Positions 26,692 through 39,644 of a stretch of 64,000 bases of DNA are shown in pieces. A program made the position numbers and the translations under genes. The DNA lies in NCBI GenBank assembly GCA_002104945.1, contig MCFH01000025.1:186001-250000 (forward strand). Reading direction: 5' to 3'. The notes beneath the pieces are model-generated. The model saw only the letters and a program-made list of their open reading frames with translations, had not been told where the DNA came from and made no database searches. Source of the DNA: Piromyces finnis. Taxonomy: Eukaryota; Neocallimastigomycota; Neocallimastigomycetes; Neocallimastigales; Neocallimastigaceae. How positions within the stretch are numbered: the stretch's first letter is position 1; each line of letters opens with the position of its first letter.

Positions 26692-26765
26692 GGAAATGGA
26701 TATAAACAATTTTATTTTTTCATTTATTTTTTCTTATATAATATTTAATTTCTATATACCTCCAT
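25564..26765 (-). CDS. NTF2: Nuclear transport factor 2 (NTF2)
   Basis: NTF2 carries Ran-GDP into the nucleus. Five exons on the minus strand, 26760-26765, 26358-26444, 26063-26168, 25816-25887 and 25564-25682, give 129 aa, the usual NTF2 size. Recognisable parts are GATAFVEQYYKIYDTNRG, YIDGFYKENSAILWNGNPFS, KSIMVNVNGEVSYSDHSTKQ and the ending FRFV, in the family order. The Phe/Tyr-rich first helix and the Asp/Trp around the Ran-binding cavity are present. The first coding exon would be only six nucleotides (ATG GAG) with donor GTATAT. It is the best start I see but the least certain part of the model. The last four exons are secure. Confidence 0.87.
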
Positions 26766-26864
26766 ATTGACTTTAATGATTCTAAAACAAAAAAATAAAT
26801 AAAATTTTTTTAAATTAAAATTTCAAGATTCAAATTTCAAAATGTCAAGATTGAGATTTCAAAA

Positions 26865-26895
<31 letters not shown>

Positions 26896-27226
26896 TTTTT
26901 TTTATTTATTTATTTATTTAATAAAAATAATTTTAATATCACGTGTAATACTTTAAAATTTTTTGAAAATATAATATAAATATAAAAGTCTTTTGATAGT
27001 ACTTTTTTAAAAATGGAAATAAAAATAAAAATGAAATAAATAAAATCAATATTATTAATTTTAGTTATTTATGGAAATAACTTTTATTTAATTATCTATT
27101 GTATTAATTGATTATTTAATATAAAGTAACATTTCTCTTCCCTTTTTTTTTTTTTTTATAAAAGTATTTTCTATAATATAGTCATTATTGATTCTATATA
27201 TATATTTTTGAAGTATTCATTTAGAT
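26766..27226. other. Spacer upstream of NTF2
   Basis: Contains a poly-T run (about 26879-26903) followed by TTTA repeats, and short repeats of a TTTCAAAATTTC-like unit near 26820-26868. It is the NTF2 promoter region and the 3' end of the next minus-strand gene. No gene was seen. Confidence 0.55.
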
Positions 27227-30200
27227 TTATTTTTTAATATCTATACTTTCTTCACTATCAAAAAGTTTGTTTTTTTCTCTTTCTTCTAAAATTTCTCTAA
27301 CTTTCTCTTCAACTTTTAAATTTGTATTACTTGAACCATGCTTTACAATTTCCCTCCTTATAATCGAATCCGCAATATCATCAGGAATAGGTTGACCATT
27401 CTTTATACATTCATTAATAACATCTATATCTATACCATCCTTTCTCAATAATTGATCTACTCTTTCAGACATATTTTCCATTTCAAGATCAACTGCTTCA
27501 GAATTAATTGTATCTAATTTTGCCTTTTCAATCATATGGTTCAACTCTTCTATGGTAACATTTTCAAGGAAGGCAACATTACTATGATTAATATATTCTT
27601 TGGTAAGACTTTCCATGAAATTCCATTTATAATTCTTTTTCACTGAATATACAAATAAATAGCAGGTAATGTAGGATAATTTTTCTAAGGGTACACAATC
27701 TTGTTTTGAATTCACTTGTTCGGATATACGATATTGAAGTTCTGCTGAATTATATTGTACTTGACTCACCATTTGACTTGCAAATTCAATATATTCAGAA
27801 AATTCTAAATATTCATGATTTTGATGGTCATAACGATGTAAAACATCAAGGAACTTTTAAAAGTATAAAAATAAAAGTAAAATTAGTTATATTTATAGTT
27901 TAAAATATATATATATATATATTTAATTAATAATATTAGAAAAATTATATATTTTAATAATTACAAATTGATAATTTGGTTCTGCTTGTTTCTTTATAAG
28001 GAACAGGATATAATCAAGGAATGAATCTTTTGTTGATTTTCCTTTACAGAAGCTTTGATAGTCAAATTCCAATTCTTCATAAAAGGATTCCTAATAAATT
28101 TAAGGAAATTAATTAAATTTTGGTAAATAATCTATTAGTATAATAAATACATTTTACTTTGGTATTACATATCATATATATTCACATACACTTTTCATAG
28201 GGTAGATAGTCTTAAATAATTTTAATATATTATTACTACTAAAATCGTTACATAATCTTATAAATTGACTTAGAATATAATAATATTTCCAAGAACAATC
28301 TTCTTCACCACTTAGCGTTCTTGCATAAAGCGTTACAATCTAATTAAATATATATTTTAGGTATACATGCAAATTATAAATTATAATGTATATCTATATG
28401 TTATTATATGATATTTATTATATGATATTTCTTTAATAGTTTATTTTTTAAAAAAATAAATTAATTACTGGCAAATTGTCATTAGTTTGTAAGGATTGAA
28501 TGATATCATGTAATACAAATTTTGAAATTTTATCAATTGCATATTTTTTATAGACATATGAATAAAATGTTTCCTAATATAAATGATACTTAGTAATTAA
28601 TAATTTTTTTTAAAATGGATATTAATAATATATTAACATACTGAAAATGTTTTAAGACGTTCATCGTTTTTGAAAAATGGATCTTCTTCTATAATATATC
28701 TAGCATTAAATACTTCCCATATAATACCAATGAGTTTAGATGTTGAGAAATTTCTTGATATTAATGGTTTTATACCATCATTCTTATAGAAATAAGTTTT
28801 CCATATTTTTTGAAATGTGGGTATTTTCTATATCAAATTAAAAATTTAATATTTAATATTTTAAAAACTCCGTGGCTCTTTTATATAAAAAATTTGTAAT
28901 CATATGAACGTATAATATAATAATTTTTATTAATTACAGTAATTTCTGAAACATTGATATATTTTCCTTCTATATCTTCCGATTCAATATTATTATCAAT
29001 TTCTTCCAATGAAGAATTATCAGAATTCCAAACATAAAGATCAGGATGTACCAATCGTACATTAGTAACGGATGGCGGTATTTCGATATTAATATCACAT
29101 TTTTTATGTGGACATAATGCAGTCTACCGGTTAATTTATTTTGTATTGATTATTTTTTTTAATAGTTGTAAAATATATTATTCAAAATATGTTAATGTCA
29201 CTAATAATTATTCATACTACTTGTAATATATTATTATTAAAAAATATTAAATACCCTAAATTGACATTTATAACAGTATTCAAAACTCTTTAAAGGTTTA
29301 TATGTATAGCCATTATCGTCAGAACAAACAACCTTATTTTTATAATAAAAGTTAAGTTATTTGATTAATAGAGAATTTAGAAAGTATATATATAGAGTAG
29401 TGACCATATGGAATTTAAAATATTAATAATAATGATGTTATACCATAATTGAATATTGCCTATTAATATCATCTAGTACATTACTGGTTTTACTAAATTT
29501 GTTGGTATTTTTATAATTATTAATAAGAATATTCAATTTTTTATAATGTTGTCGAAGTTGTTCTTGTTCATCAAATAAATTTTTTATTCTATTCTTAAAT
29601 CCTTCAACTACCTTATTCAACTAATACCATGATGAAATTAATAATATATTTATATTTTAAATTTATTATATATATTTTTATAAATAAAATTAATATTATT
29701 TTTTGAAATATATATATTTTCCAATAAATATATACTTCTTGCATATAAGTATCATCGTTAATAATATTACTGCTTTTATTTTGTCTTAATTTATCCAATT
29801 GTGACTCATATTCATCAACCTGACAATTTACAATATTAGAAAGTTGATCGTAAATTAGTAATGTTTCCTTTTTATCATTTTCTGCAATAGTCTAATATAA
29901 ATTTAAAATAATATATTTAATGATATATTAATATACTATATATAATACAGATTAAATTTAAATGGTTTTATCATTACAATCATATCAACTGGATTTTTAT
30001 TATTCCATTTCTTTTCATTGACTATTAATTTTTATAGTATAATGACATTGGTTAATAAATTAATATTTTTTTCTTAAGAATATTTTTAGAATTATAAATA
30101 TATTTTAAATTTACTAAATTTCCAATTATCTAGAGAATCTCTATAAATGTTAATTTGATTAATTGTTTCTCCTGCATCTTGAAGTGATGTCTATACACAT

Positions 30201-31265
30201 TTCAATAAATAATTAATGTGAATAATATATATAAATACTATAATGATTTAAAAATCATAAAGAATTTTTTTTTTCTTTTCTTTATTATTTACTTTCAATA
30301 AATCTATTTTGGATTTCATAATTTCAACTTGATTATTATTCATAGTTTTCATTAATAATCTTTCTCCTTCTACTGATTTTAGTTTTGCTTCAACATCTGT
30401 ATATTTTTCTTTCAAATCTTTTATAATTTTTTCTTTTTCAATATTATCTTGTCTTAATATTACAAAAATAATAAATAATAATGACAATTAATATAATTTA
30501 TTTACATTATATAAAACTTATTTTATATTAAAGAATGTATAGTACGATATTAAAATTACTTATATGCCAAATTTTTTCTATACACTATGCTTAATTCATA
30601 ATTTTTATCATTAATTCTTTCTTTAAGTTCTTTAAATGTTTCATTAGTTTTCTTGACTTCTTCCTTTCTTTATAATATAATAGTATTTATTCGATATACA
30701 TTACAATTAGTAATTATAATTTCTTTTATTAAAACTTTTTATAGTTTTTTTTTTATAATTTATTTTATTTAAAAAAATATAATAATTAAATATAAATAAA
30801 AAATTTCACCTCATTGATGTCATTTTCTCAGAGGTTTGGAAAAATGGTATTCTTTCAATATAAGGTTCCTGTTCTGATGAAGTAAAAAACTTTGAAAATA
30901 CAGATTCGAAAAGTTCATCCCTAATTAATTCCAAAACTGTTTGAATATTTCCACTTTGAGGTATAATTTCATCTTTATTTTAAAAAAAATATATATGTAT
31001 ATAATTAATATTGTTAAAAATTATTTTTAATTTATTATTTATGTATATATATATATATATATATTATTGTACCAAATACTCGAAAAACTTCTATAACTCT
31101 TTCTTTACAAGGTCTTTTTGGATATCTTTGATATAATTCCTTTAAATGAACTTCATATAATAATGCTTGGGATTTTGCTGGAAATTTTCTTGAATTAAAT
31201 ATCGAATTCTTGCTTTTACTTTTATTAATGTTCAAATTACTTGAACGAGAATTAGCAGCGTTCAT
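27227..31265 (-). CDS. 15-exon coiled-coil protein with a cysteine cluster, 844 aa
   Basis: Assembled on the minus strand: 31073-31265, 30810-30972, 30560-30667, 30293-30452, 30115-30190, 29978-30021, 29736-29891, 29444-29620, 29255-29332, 28938-29123, 28642-28827, 28469-28573, 28190-28339, 27965-28090 and 27227-27853. All junctions are GT..AG and in phase, and the total is 845 codons. The N-terminus is a conserved-looking helical segment (ALLYEVHLKELYQRYPKRP), then coiled coil to about residue 360. A CX2CX6CX4C cluster (YCYKCQFRTALCPHKKC) split by intron 9 follows, then a helical C-terminal half (KLIGIIWEVFNARYIIEEDP) and an acidic tail. I cannot name the family. A flagellar or centrosomal coiled-coil role is a guess that fits a zoosporic fungus. 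Confidence 0.78.
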
Positions 31266-32295
31266 ACTTAATTTCTTTTCTCTATTATATTTTAATATAA
31301 TGATTTATATATTTATTTTGAGATAATTCTTATTAAAAATAAATTTGAAAAGAAATACTATATAACTAAATTGTCATTAATGCTTTTTTATTAACTGTCT
31401 ATCTAACAAATTTTATATAAATCTAATAACCACTTTGATTAAAGTTTTAAAGTTTTTTATATTTTTGAAAATTTCATTCTATAAAAGTTCAGTTTTTGAC
31501 AATAAAAAATTTAAAAATTAATTTATTTCGAAATGTATACATATAACTTTAACTTGTATACATTTTATATAAAATTTAAAACTTTTATAGATTTAATTAA
31601 TAATTGAATTGGTTTATCCAACAAAAGCAAAATAGTTAAAATTTAAATATTAAAAGTACTCTTTTTATATTTAATTTTAAAATTAATAAGTATTATATAT
31701 ATATCATCTCAAAGGAAAAAAGAAAAGTAAAGAAAAGAAAAATCAAGGTAAAGAAATAATAAATAAATAAAATTATAAAATTATTTTTAAGATAAGAAAG
31801 GGAGAAAAAAAAAGTTTATGTAATCAAGTAATCAATTAAATTTTGAATATTTTAAAAAAAAAAAAAATTGAATTAATTATAGCTTTCTATAATATTATAA
31901 TAAATGAAATAATGTTGAATAAAATTTTTATTATGTAAAATGAAAAGATATGAATTAGAATATTTTTATTAATTATTCAATGAAAATAATTTATTTTCAT
32001 ACTAAACATTCTTAGTATGAAGATAAATTATATTTTTATCAATAAAAATAAAATTTATTAAATAAAAATTATTATTATAAATAGTTTAATATACAGTGTA
32101 AATAGAAAGAAAAAAAAAGTATTATTAAATTAATACTAATATTAATAATATAAATAATAATATGTTAATTATCATGTTTTATATAATATTCATTATAGCC
32201 AAAATATTGACATTTTCTTTTTTATTATAAAAATATAATATCAAATTTTAAAAAATAGAAAAAATAAAATTTATAATCAAAAAAGTATAAATAAA
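31266..32295. promoter_or_regulatory. Divergent spacer before CSN3
   Basis: About 1 kb of A/T between two divergent starts, with no recognisable element. An imperfect inverted repeat (about 31971-32030, TTATTTTCAT / ATGAAGATAA) is weak. Confidence 0.4.
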
Positions 32296-33582
32296 ATGAA
32301 AACAAATGAGACTGTAGTTTTTGCTGGAAGGCACATGAATTTAGAAAATTTAGAAAATTTAGATCCGGTACAAAATGCACAACTTTATTATCAATATATA
32401 TGTAATTCTATTCCAACAAAATCCACTTTAAAATATATTTATAGATTTGTTAAAAATTATCATCCCAGTATTTTTAAATTTTTAAGACTTGAAGATATAA
32501 AATCTTTGGGAAAAACATTAGACGAATTAGCTTTTAAAGAAAATGCTCATATTAATATTTTAAAAATTTTGAAGGAATTAATAAAAAAGATTCAAACTTC
32601 ACCACATAACTTAACATTTCTCCATCCAATTTTTGCCAAACATTGCCTTTTAGCTAAAACTTACAGCTATGCCAAAGACATTTTATCATATGATATTGAA
32701 GATTTTGATAGTCATGTTAATATATTAGACTTTTTACTTTATCATTATTATGGTGGTATGCTTGCTATTGGTTTAAGCGATTATAATAAAGCTTTAACTT
32801 ATTTCAGAAGAGTTATTAGCTCACCTTGTGAAAAAGTAGCTAGTGCTATTATGATTGAAAGTTATAAAAAATATGTTTTAGTATCAATATTATTACACGG
32901 AAAAAAACAGCAATTACCCTCATATACTGATGATGATGTTTATAAAAATTTATCCAAGTCTGAACATTGTAAAAAATACAAAGATTTAGAAAATTCATTT
33001 AGTTCACTCTCATCTGAAATGAATATGAATGTTATACGTATTAAAAAACTATCAAATTTCAAAAGTAAAAATAATAAAGGTCTTGTAAAACAGACAACTA
33101 GAGCCTATACTAGAAAAGTTATACAAAAATTAACACAAACATATGTTACAATGTCATTTGAAGAAATTGCAAAGGAAATTGGATTGGAAGGAGAAAATGC
33201 TAACAAAATTGTTGAGCGTCACTTATTAAGTATGATTGAAAATAATGAGATTTTTGCATACATAAATCATAGTAATGGAGGAATGGTTTCTTTCTATGAT
33301 GATCCAGAACGTTATAATAATAATGATACTATGGAAAAAATCAACGATTGTATTAAAGCAATCAGTGAATTAAATGATAAAGTATTAGAATATAACAGTA
33401 TCATTAATAAAAAACATATTGTTGATGCTACTAAAAGAATGAAGGAAATAAAGAAAAATATTGATAAAACTGTTTCTAATGAAGATTCTATTGAACAAGG
33501 TTTTGAATTTCCAGGTGTATTAATGGGACTTGATGAATATAATATCAGTGACGATGACAATGAAAGAGATTTTAGAATTTAA
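32296..33582 (+). CDS. CSN3: COP9 signalosome complex subunit 3
   Basis: Subunit of the COP9 signalosome, which removes NEDD8 from cullins. It is a single exon of 428 aa, close to the usual 420. The N-terminal half is a helical repeat (FLHPIFAKHCLLAKTYSYAK; YYGGMLAIGLSDYNKALTYF). The PCI domain covers about residues 195-345 with the CSN3 hallmarks ESYKKYVLVSILLHGKKQQL, GLVKQTTRAYTRKVIQKLTQ, IGLEGENANKIVERHLLSMI and GGMVSFYDDPERYN, which closely follow the animal and plant proteins. A C-terminal helix and acidic tail end the protein. Most gene-reduced fungi such as yeast lack or have highly divergent CSN3, so the clear match indicates a full-type signalosome. Confidence 0.93.
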   Translation: MKTNETVVFAGRHMNLENLENLDPVQNAQLYYQYICNSIPTKSTLKYIYRFVKNYHPSIFKFLRLEDIKSLGKTLDELAFKENAHINILKILKELIKKIQTSPHNLTFLHPIFAKHCLLAKTYSYAKDILSYDIEDFDSHVNILDFLLYHYYGGMLAIGLSDYNKALTYFRRVISSPCEKVASAIMIESYKKYVLVSILLHGKKQQLPSYTDDDVYKNLSKSEHCKKYKDLENSFSSLSSEMNMNVIRIKKLSNFKSKNNKGLVKQTTRAYTRKVIQKLTQTYVTMSFEEIAKEIGLEGENANKIVERHLLSMIENNEIFAYINHSNGGMVSFYDDPERYNNNDTMEKINDCIKAISELNDKVLEYNSIINKKHIVDATKRMKEIKKNIDKTVSNEDSIEQGFEFPGVLMGLDEYNISDDDNERDFRI

Positions 33583-34071
33583 TTAATAAATATATTAATA
33601 TATTATAATAGGAAAAAAAATTTTTTTTTTTCTTTTTTATTGTAAATACCAATAATTAATGATAATATAACAAGGAATTATATTTTTATAATTAGCTATA
33701 CAGTATTAAATTTTTCTTTTTTTTTAAAAAAAAAAAAAAAATAAGATAATTAAAAAAAAAAAAAAAATTAAAATTGATGCTAATTATTCTTCTTAAATAT
33801 TAATTAAAATATATATCTATTATATATATAAAAAAATAAAAATAAAAAAAATAAAAAAATAAATAAAATAATTATTATATTTTAATTGGAAATTTAAAGA
33901 GTCTTCATTTTATTAAATTTACTACATATATAAAATAAAGTATTATAATAATATTATTACAAAACATATAATATAGATAGATATAAATATTATTAATTTT
34001 TATAATGTATAAGATTTTATGATAGGTAATTTTTATAAAAAAAAAATAGTTTGAAAAATACAACTATAAAA
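33583..34071. other. Convergent spacer
   Basis: A/T-only sequence with poly-A and poly-T runs. The 3' ends of CSN3 and the next minus-strand gene lie here. Nothing else was seen. Confidence 0.55.
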
Positions 34072-36047
34072 TTAGAAATTGTTTGCAACATTCTTCATCC
34101 AATAAATTCTAGAAATTGGAAATTTTGATTCTATCACAGGTAAATCTCTTGCAATTAATGTTTTCATAGTTAATGGGATTTTATTTTTATTTAATATTAC
34201 ATCGGGAATTTGACTAACGGATCTAATTTTTGAGCTGTCTATTTTAATCATATAAGGATTTGTTTGGGATAATTGATTTTGAGATGAAGAAATAATAGTG
34301 TTATTCAAAGATGATGGTTCATGTTGTGTTGAAGTACAGTTTGGATGTCGTAGTTGTTCTATATAAATACTGTTTTGAGACTCTTGTAATTTTAATGAAG
34401 AAGAGGAAGAAGAAGGTTTTGTTGATGATGATGAAGGTTTATTCACATAACTCTTATTATTATTTAACGAGCTTTTATTTAAAATTCTATTATTTCTATG
34501 ATTAGTATAAATTAATTTATTGGAATCTTGACACTCTATTTGTGTTGCTCTTTTCAAATTTTTATATTTTTTATATTTTGATACAGTAGCAACAAATTCA
34601 TCCATTAATTTATCTCGGGCTTTCTGTAAATATTCACATTCTTTATCAATATTTCGTTTATAATAGGATGTATTATCAAATTGAAAATTGGTATTATCTT
34701 TTAATTCTGGAGATTCTTCATTAGTATTAATGATTGATGCTGTACTTGAATGTTTAATGCTATTACTATCAATATCGGGTAATCGATTCTCATTAATATT
34801 GGTATCTATACTTATACTTGAATTATTATTGGAATTAGCAAGACTAAAACTATTTGAACCTTGAAATTCATTCATATAGCTATTGTTTAAACCTTTTTCA
34901 TCTTCTCCAATATATTTTTCTGAAATACAACTATTCAATTCATATTCATTTTCATCCTTTAATATTTTTTCATTACTATCATTTGAATTAAGATCAGACT
35001 TTGTTAAAAATACCTCGTTTTCATTATCATTATTATCATTATTATTATCATTATTACTACCAATAGAAATATTAGAATCTGATTCTTTTTCTTTATTATT
35101 GAATTTAAAATCAAAGCCTTTCAATATTTAATCATTTATTTATCGTATTTTTTATAATTGTTATTATAGTAAAATTATAACAATAAATATCAATATATTG
35201 TATTATGAAAAAGGAATTATTAATATATTGTAAATCTAATTTTAAATTTATTTACTATCGTCAAATCCAAGTTTTGAATTTTTGTGAATTAAATTTAATA
35301 ATGGATTAACACTTTTCGGGTGTTTTTCTATATTATCATTTGAAATATCTAAATCACTTAAGCTATATAAAAATATTGGCTTTTTTTTCAATCGATAAGA
35401 ATTATTTATAGCATTAGCTGTATTTAATGATGAAATTTTATTTCTTTGATAGCATTCATATGCTTTTATAAGAGTACTTTGTTTATATCTTGTTTTCTTA
35501 TTAATGATAATATAGAAGATATTATTTTAATTAAATTTAATTCAATTTTAGTATTTTTCTTTAAAATATATGACTTTTTTTTTATAATAAAAAATAAAAT
35601 TATAGTTCTGTAATTTTTACCTTTCTAATTTTTTCACAATCATCTTCACCCTTTTCTAATTGATTTAAATATGGACCACCGATTGAACATTTTAACGAAT
35701 TTAATTCTAATGTTGAATTTTTCTTCAAAAAAAGAAAAAAAATTTTAAAATTTTTATATATATTAATTAAATAAATGCAAAATAAACTTACCTTTATTTT
35801 TTTTGAAGCTCTTTTTAAGATAAATGGCGTCTAAAGAGAGTAAAAAATAGCAATCATAAAAGATAATATATATATATAGATATAAACAATAACAATATAA
35901 TAAATTAATAGTTATTGACTTTGCCCATCAAATAAATAAAATTTTAAAAAAATATTTTTAAAATACTTATTTTATTTTAATACTATATTTTTATTCTTGT
36001 ATGATTACATTAATAGCATTCCCATAAGATGATGATGTTACATTCAT
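34072..36047 (-). CDS. Orphan Ser/Asn-rich protein, 488 aa
   Basis: Minus-strand exons 36009-36047, 35792-35830, 35621-35722, 35256-35496 and 34072-35117, all in phase. It starts MNVTSSSYGNAIN, then basic TPFILKRASKKIKK and a Lys/Tyr-rich segment with two Cys. The large last exon has no ATG of its own and is clearly spliced on. It is Ser/Asn/Asp-rich and low-complexity, with a short helical island (ECEYLQKARDKLMDEFVATV) and a more conserved-looking end (LIARDLPVIESKFPISRIYW). It has no membrane segment. I do not recognise the family. The composition suggests a largely disordered nuclear or cytoskeletal protein. It lies in tandem with another orphan of similar composition. Confidence 0.65.
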
Positions 36048-36855
36048 TATATAACAATACAAATAATTAAATATATTTTTTTTTTACTTTTTCTAATTAT
36101 TATATATATCTTAACCGAAACAAGAAAAATTCGTTATATATTTAGTAAATATATTAAAACTTTAAAGTTTATATAAATAAATGATTAAAATAACTATTCA
36201 ACCATTCTTTTAATAATTTTAATTTATTAAATAAAAAATTTATAGTTTATTTCAATAATAATTATCATAGACTTTTTTATTATTCAATTTGAATGATTAA
36301 TGTAAATTCTGGTTATTAACAATATATAATTTTTCATAATCTTTTACAAAATTATTTTACTTTAAAAATACTATTATATTTGAAAGATATTTAATAATTA
36401 ATATATGATGATTTTTGCTTTTAAATGATTATAATATAAAAGAAATTCAACAATGTTTAAAAAATATTCGCTACACCTAATAATAATTAATAGAATATTT
36501 TATATACTCATTTAAATTATCATATCATATCTATTTCATTATTTATTATTATATTAGTATAATGTTTTTTTTTAACTATAAATATGATATGTTTTCGCTT
36601 TTTATTTTATTTTATTTTATATATTTGTTAAGTCATATATTACCAATTATAATGATAACAATATCTCTATTTTTTACATTGTTACAAATATATATATAAC
36701 TAAAAAAAAAATAATTTAATCTTTTTTCTCTAAGAAAAAAAATAACTATAAAAAAAAAAAGGCTTTTTATAAGTTATCATAAATTATAGATAATAAACTT
36801 ATATATTGTTATGTGTTAACCAATATCATAATTGAAAATCAATACATTTATTATG
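36048..36855. other. Spacer between two orphan genes
   Basis: About 800 bases of A/T between the 5' end of one orphan and the 3' end of the other, on the same strand. No open frame or repeat of note. Confidence 0.5.
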
Positions 36856-39644
36856 TTATGGAAGTGGAATATCCTTTATATCACTATTTGTTTGACTTAA
36901 ACTGATAGTATCAGATTTCTATTTTTTAATAATATATTTAAAATATAATTAATATTAAATTTTTTAAGCAATTAAAGAAAATTTTGGTTATACTGAAATA
37001 AACAATTAAACAAATATATATAGTTATCATTTTTAAATATATACATTATGAAAATATATACGTACTTGATTTAAACAATTGTATATATCTATAAAATCAT
37101 TCTTAATGAAATAATTTAAATTAAAATAAATGTTGTTTTCAAAATCAAGCCACGATTTCATAAAATTGTTATGACTCTTTTCCATTTGGCATATTTCTTG
37201 CTTTTTCATCGGATTATTTAATAATTCTGAATATGTAATATCGTCTTGGTAGTTTTTAATTTCAATATTAAAACTAGAGGTTGTTGTTATTTCCGTATTT
37301 GTAGTAGATGTAGATGTTAAGTTTGAGTTTTCACTTGTATTTGAATTTTTTCTTGCTCTTTTATTTTTTTTAACTTTTTCATGATTTACATAATGATCAT
37401 GATGTGGTTTTTTCAAATTAGTCTCATAAATATTATTTATATCTATTTTATTATTTTTAATATTTATTAATGATTTGTTAAATTTTAATCACAAATAAAG
37501 TAAAATGATAATTACAAAATAAAATAAAATGATAAATTCTTACGCATATGTTGTTCATGTTCATCCGACGACACGGTTAAATCTGATATATCTTCTAATG
37601 AATCGCCTTCATCATTGGCTGTAGGCGAATTAATTTGGAAATAATTGTTATTATACTTATTAATACATAAATCTTTATCCCATATAATGCAATCCTTTTT
37701 ATCTCTTAATGATTCTGTACTTGTATCTATTATAAAATTAGAAGATGAATTTTTTATTGTTTGTTTATTACCATACATATTAAGGAAATCAATAGACTTT
37801 GATTTTGATTCATTCATAAGATTTATATAACTAGTTTGAGAATTGAAAGAATCGTATGGAATAGTATTTAATTTTGAGCAAGTTGAACGAACAGAAACAC
37901 CTAGTTTATTATTGTCATTATCCTTTTCAACATAATCATTTAAGTCTTCTAAAAATGTTGATTTTGATAAATTTTCAAAAATACTATTGGAAATAGAATT
38001 ATCAGGTATATCAAGTATTGATGAACTAATAAACTTTCGTTTGTTGCTATGACTAATTACATGTTCTTTTATTGTATCACTATTTGATGAAGCCAAACTT
38101 ATTTTACTAAGATTACTGGAAAATGAATTAGTATTTCTTTCTGGATTATTATTATTGCTTAAGAATATTTCTCTGTCATCAATAGAATGTATAGGTTTTT
38201 CCTCTTTCTCTTTTATAACTTTAATATTTAGTATTTGTAAATTATAATTTTTTTTTAAAAAAAAATGTATTTATATTTATAATATAGATAGTAATAATAT
38301 TATTAATTTTTATAACGAATACATTTAAATATAAAAATGAAAAGTAGATTTATTATGGTTAGCATTAAATTGATAAAATGTATTAATATTTCTTCTCTTT
38401 TTTATCTATCATTGTTCTTCAATATTTTTTTATTATATTTATTATTTCTATAATAATGAGAAAAGAAAAATAATAATTATTAATTTAATATTCTTTTTAC
38501 TATAAAATATACCTTTATTCACATCATTAAGAATTTTATTATTACTTTCAAATTTATTGGGTATTTTTATACCTGAAGGAATAAAATTATTTTGTTTTCG
38601 ATATTTCTGATTACTATACCGATTATACTTCTTTGGTCTGCTATTATTAAAGTTTTCTTTCATTATTGTATTTATATTGGTAACATTTTGTTTGTCTATA
38701 CTACCAAAATTCAATCCTTTAGTATTAATATTAGTATCATTAAATTTTATAGAAATTTCATTATCAATTTTATATATTTTTTTTTCTTTTTCTTTATCTT
38801 TATTTATTTCCGTCACTTTTTGTTTTTTGTTAGTTATCTTTTTATATAGATTATAATAATAGTCATTTAAATTATTATAATTGTAATTGAAGCTTTTAAG
38901 GTGATTTGGTATATTTCTATATTTTTTATATTTCTTATTTGTATTTCTTTTATAATTCTTTATATCTGATATGTTCATAAAGTGTACATCTGATAATTGT
39001 TCTTCCAGTTCATCATACATTAAACCTAAATCTTTGAATCTATTTTTTAAATCTTTTAATTTATTTGCAATACTTCCATTTGACTTTTGATATATGATAT
39101 ATAGATATAAATATATAGATATATGTGATATTCATTATTTTTGCATTAATATTGAATTTTAATATATATATAGAAATATGAAATATGAAATATATATATA
39201 TATATATATATATAAACATGAAATTTATATTCATGTTATTTTATAAAAAATATTGTATTAATAAGAAACCTTATTTTAATAAATACATAATAAATATTTC
39301 ATTAATACAAAATAACAAGCTATTAAATAATGATGATATAACTTTATTATAATAACAAATTTATTTTTTAAATTTTTTCTTGTTTACCTTCAAAATGTCC
39401 GAACGTTTCCTCTTTTTCCCACTTATATATAATGATGATATTCCTACACATGTTTGAAATAATATGAAAATAGTATATCAAAAGAAAAGAAATACAATAT
39501 TTTTTTTATATTGATGGAAATTTAATGATAATAAGGTAAAAAAAAAATGGTTTTAATATTTTTTTTTTAATTTTTCAAGCCTTTTAATTATACAAAAAAA
39601 AAATAATTACCTTTTGTTATATCAACTATTGGATTGTTAAACAT
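36856..39644 (-). CDS. Orphan Asn/Lys/Ser-rich protein, 591 aa
   Basis: Minus-strand exons 39611-39644, 39388-39443, 39083-38513, 38218-37544, 37442-37066 and 36918-36856 (all given high to low for the later ones) join in phase. The protein starts MFNNPIVDITKG, followed by a basic patch KKRKRSDILK that could be a nuclear signal. A short coiled coil (IANKLKDLKNRFKDLGLMYD; DELEEQL) comes next. The rest is disordered: Lys/Tyr/Asn-rich, then a Ser/Asp-rich acidic segment (SLEDISDLTVSSDEHEQ), then another basic patch (KVKKNKRARKN). The short final exon ends DIPLP. An N-terminal coiled coil, basic patches and long disorder recall chromatin or kinetochore adaptors, but no signature supports a name. 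Confidence 0.65.

Noticed and set aside
35117..35124. Separate gene starting at TTG 35124
   Set aside because: No ATG is present. An AAAG acceptor at this point joins in phase to the upstream exon ending at 35256, so the block is the last exon of a longer gene.
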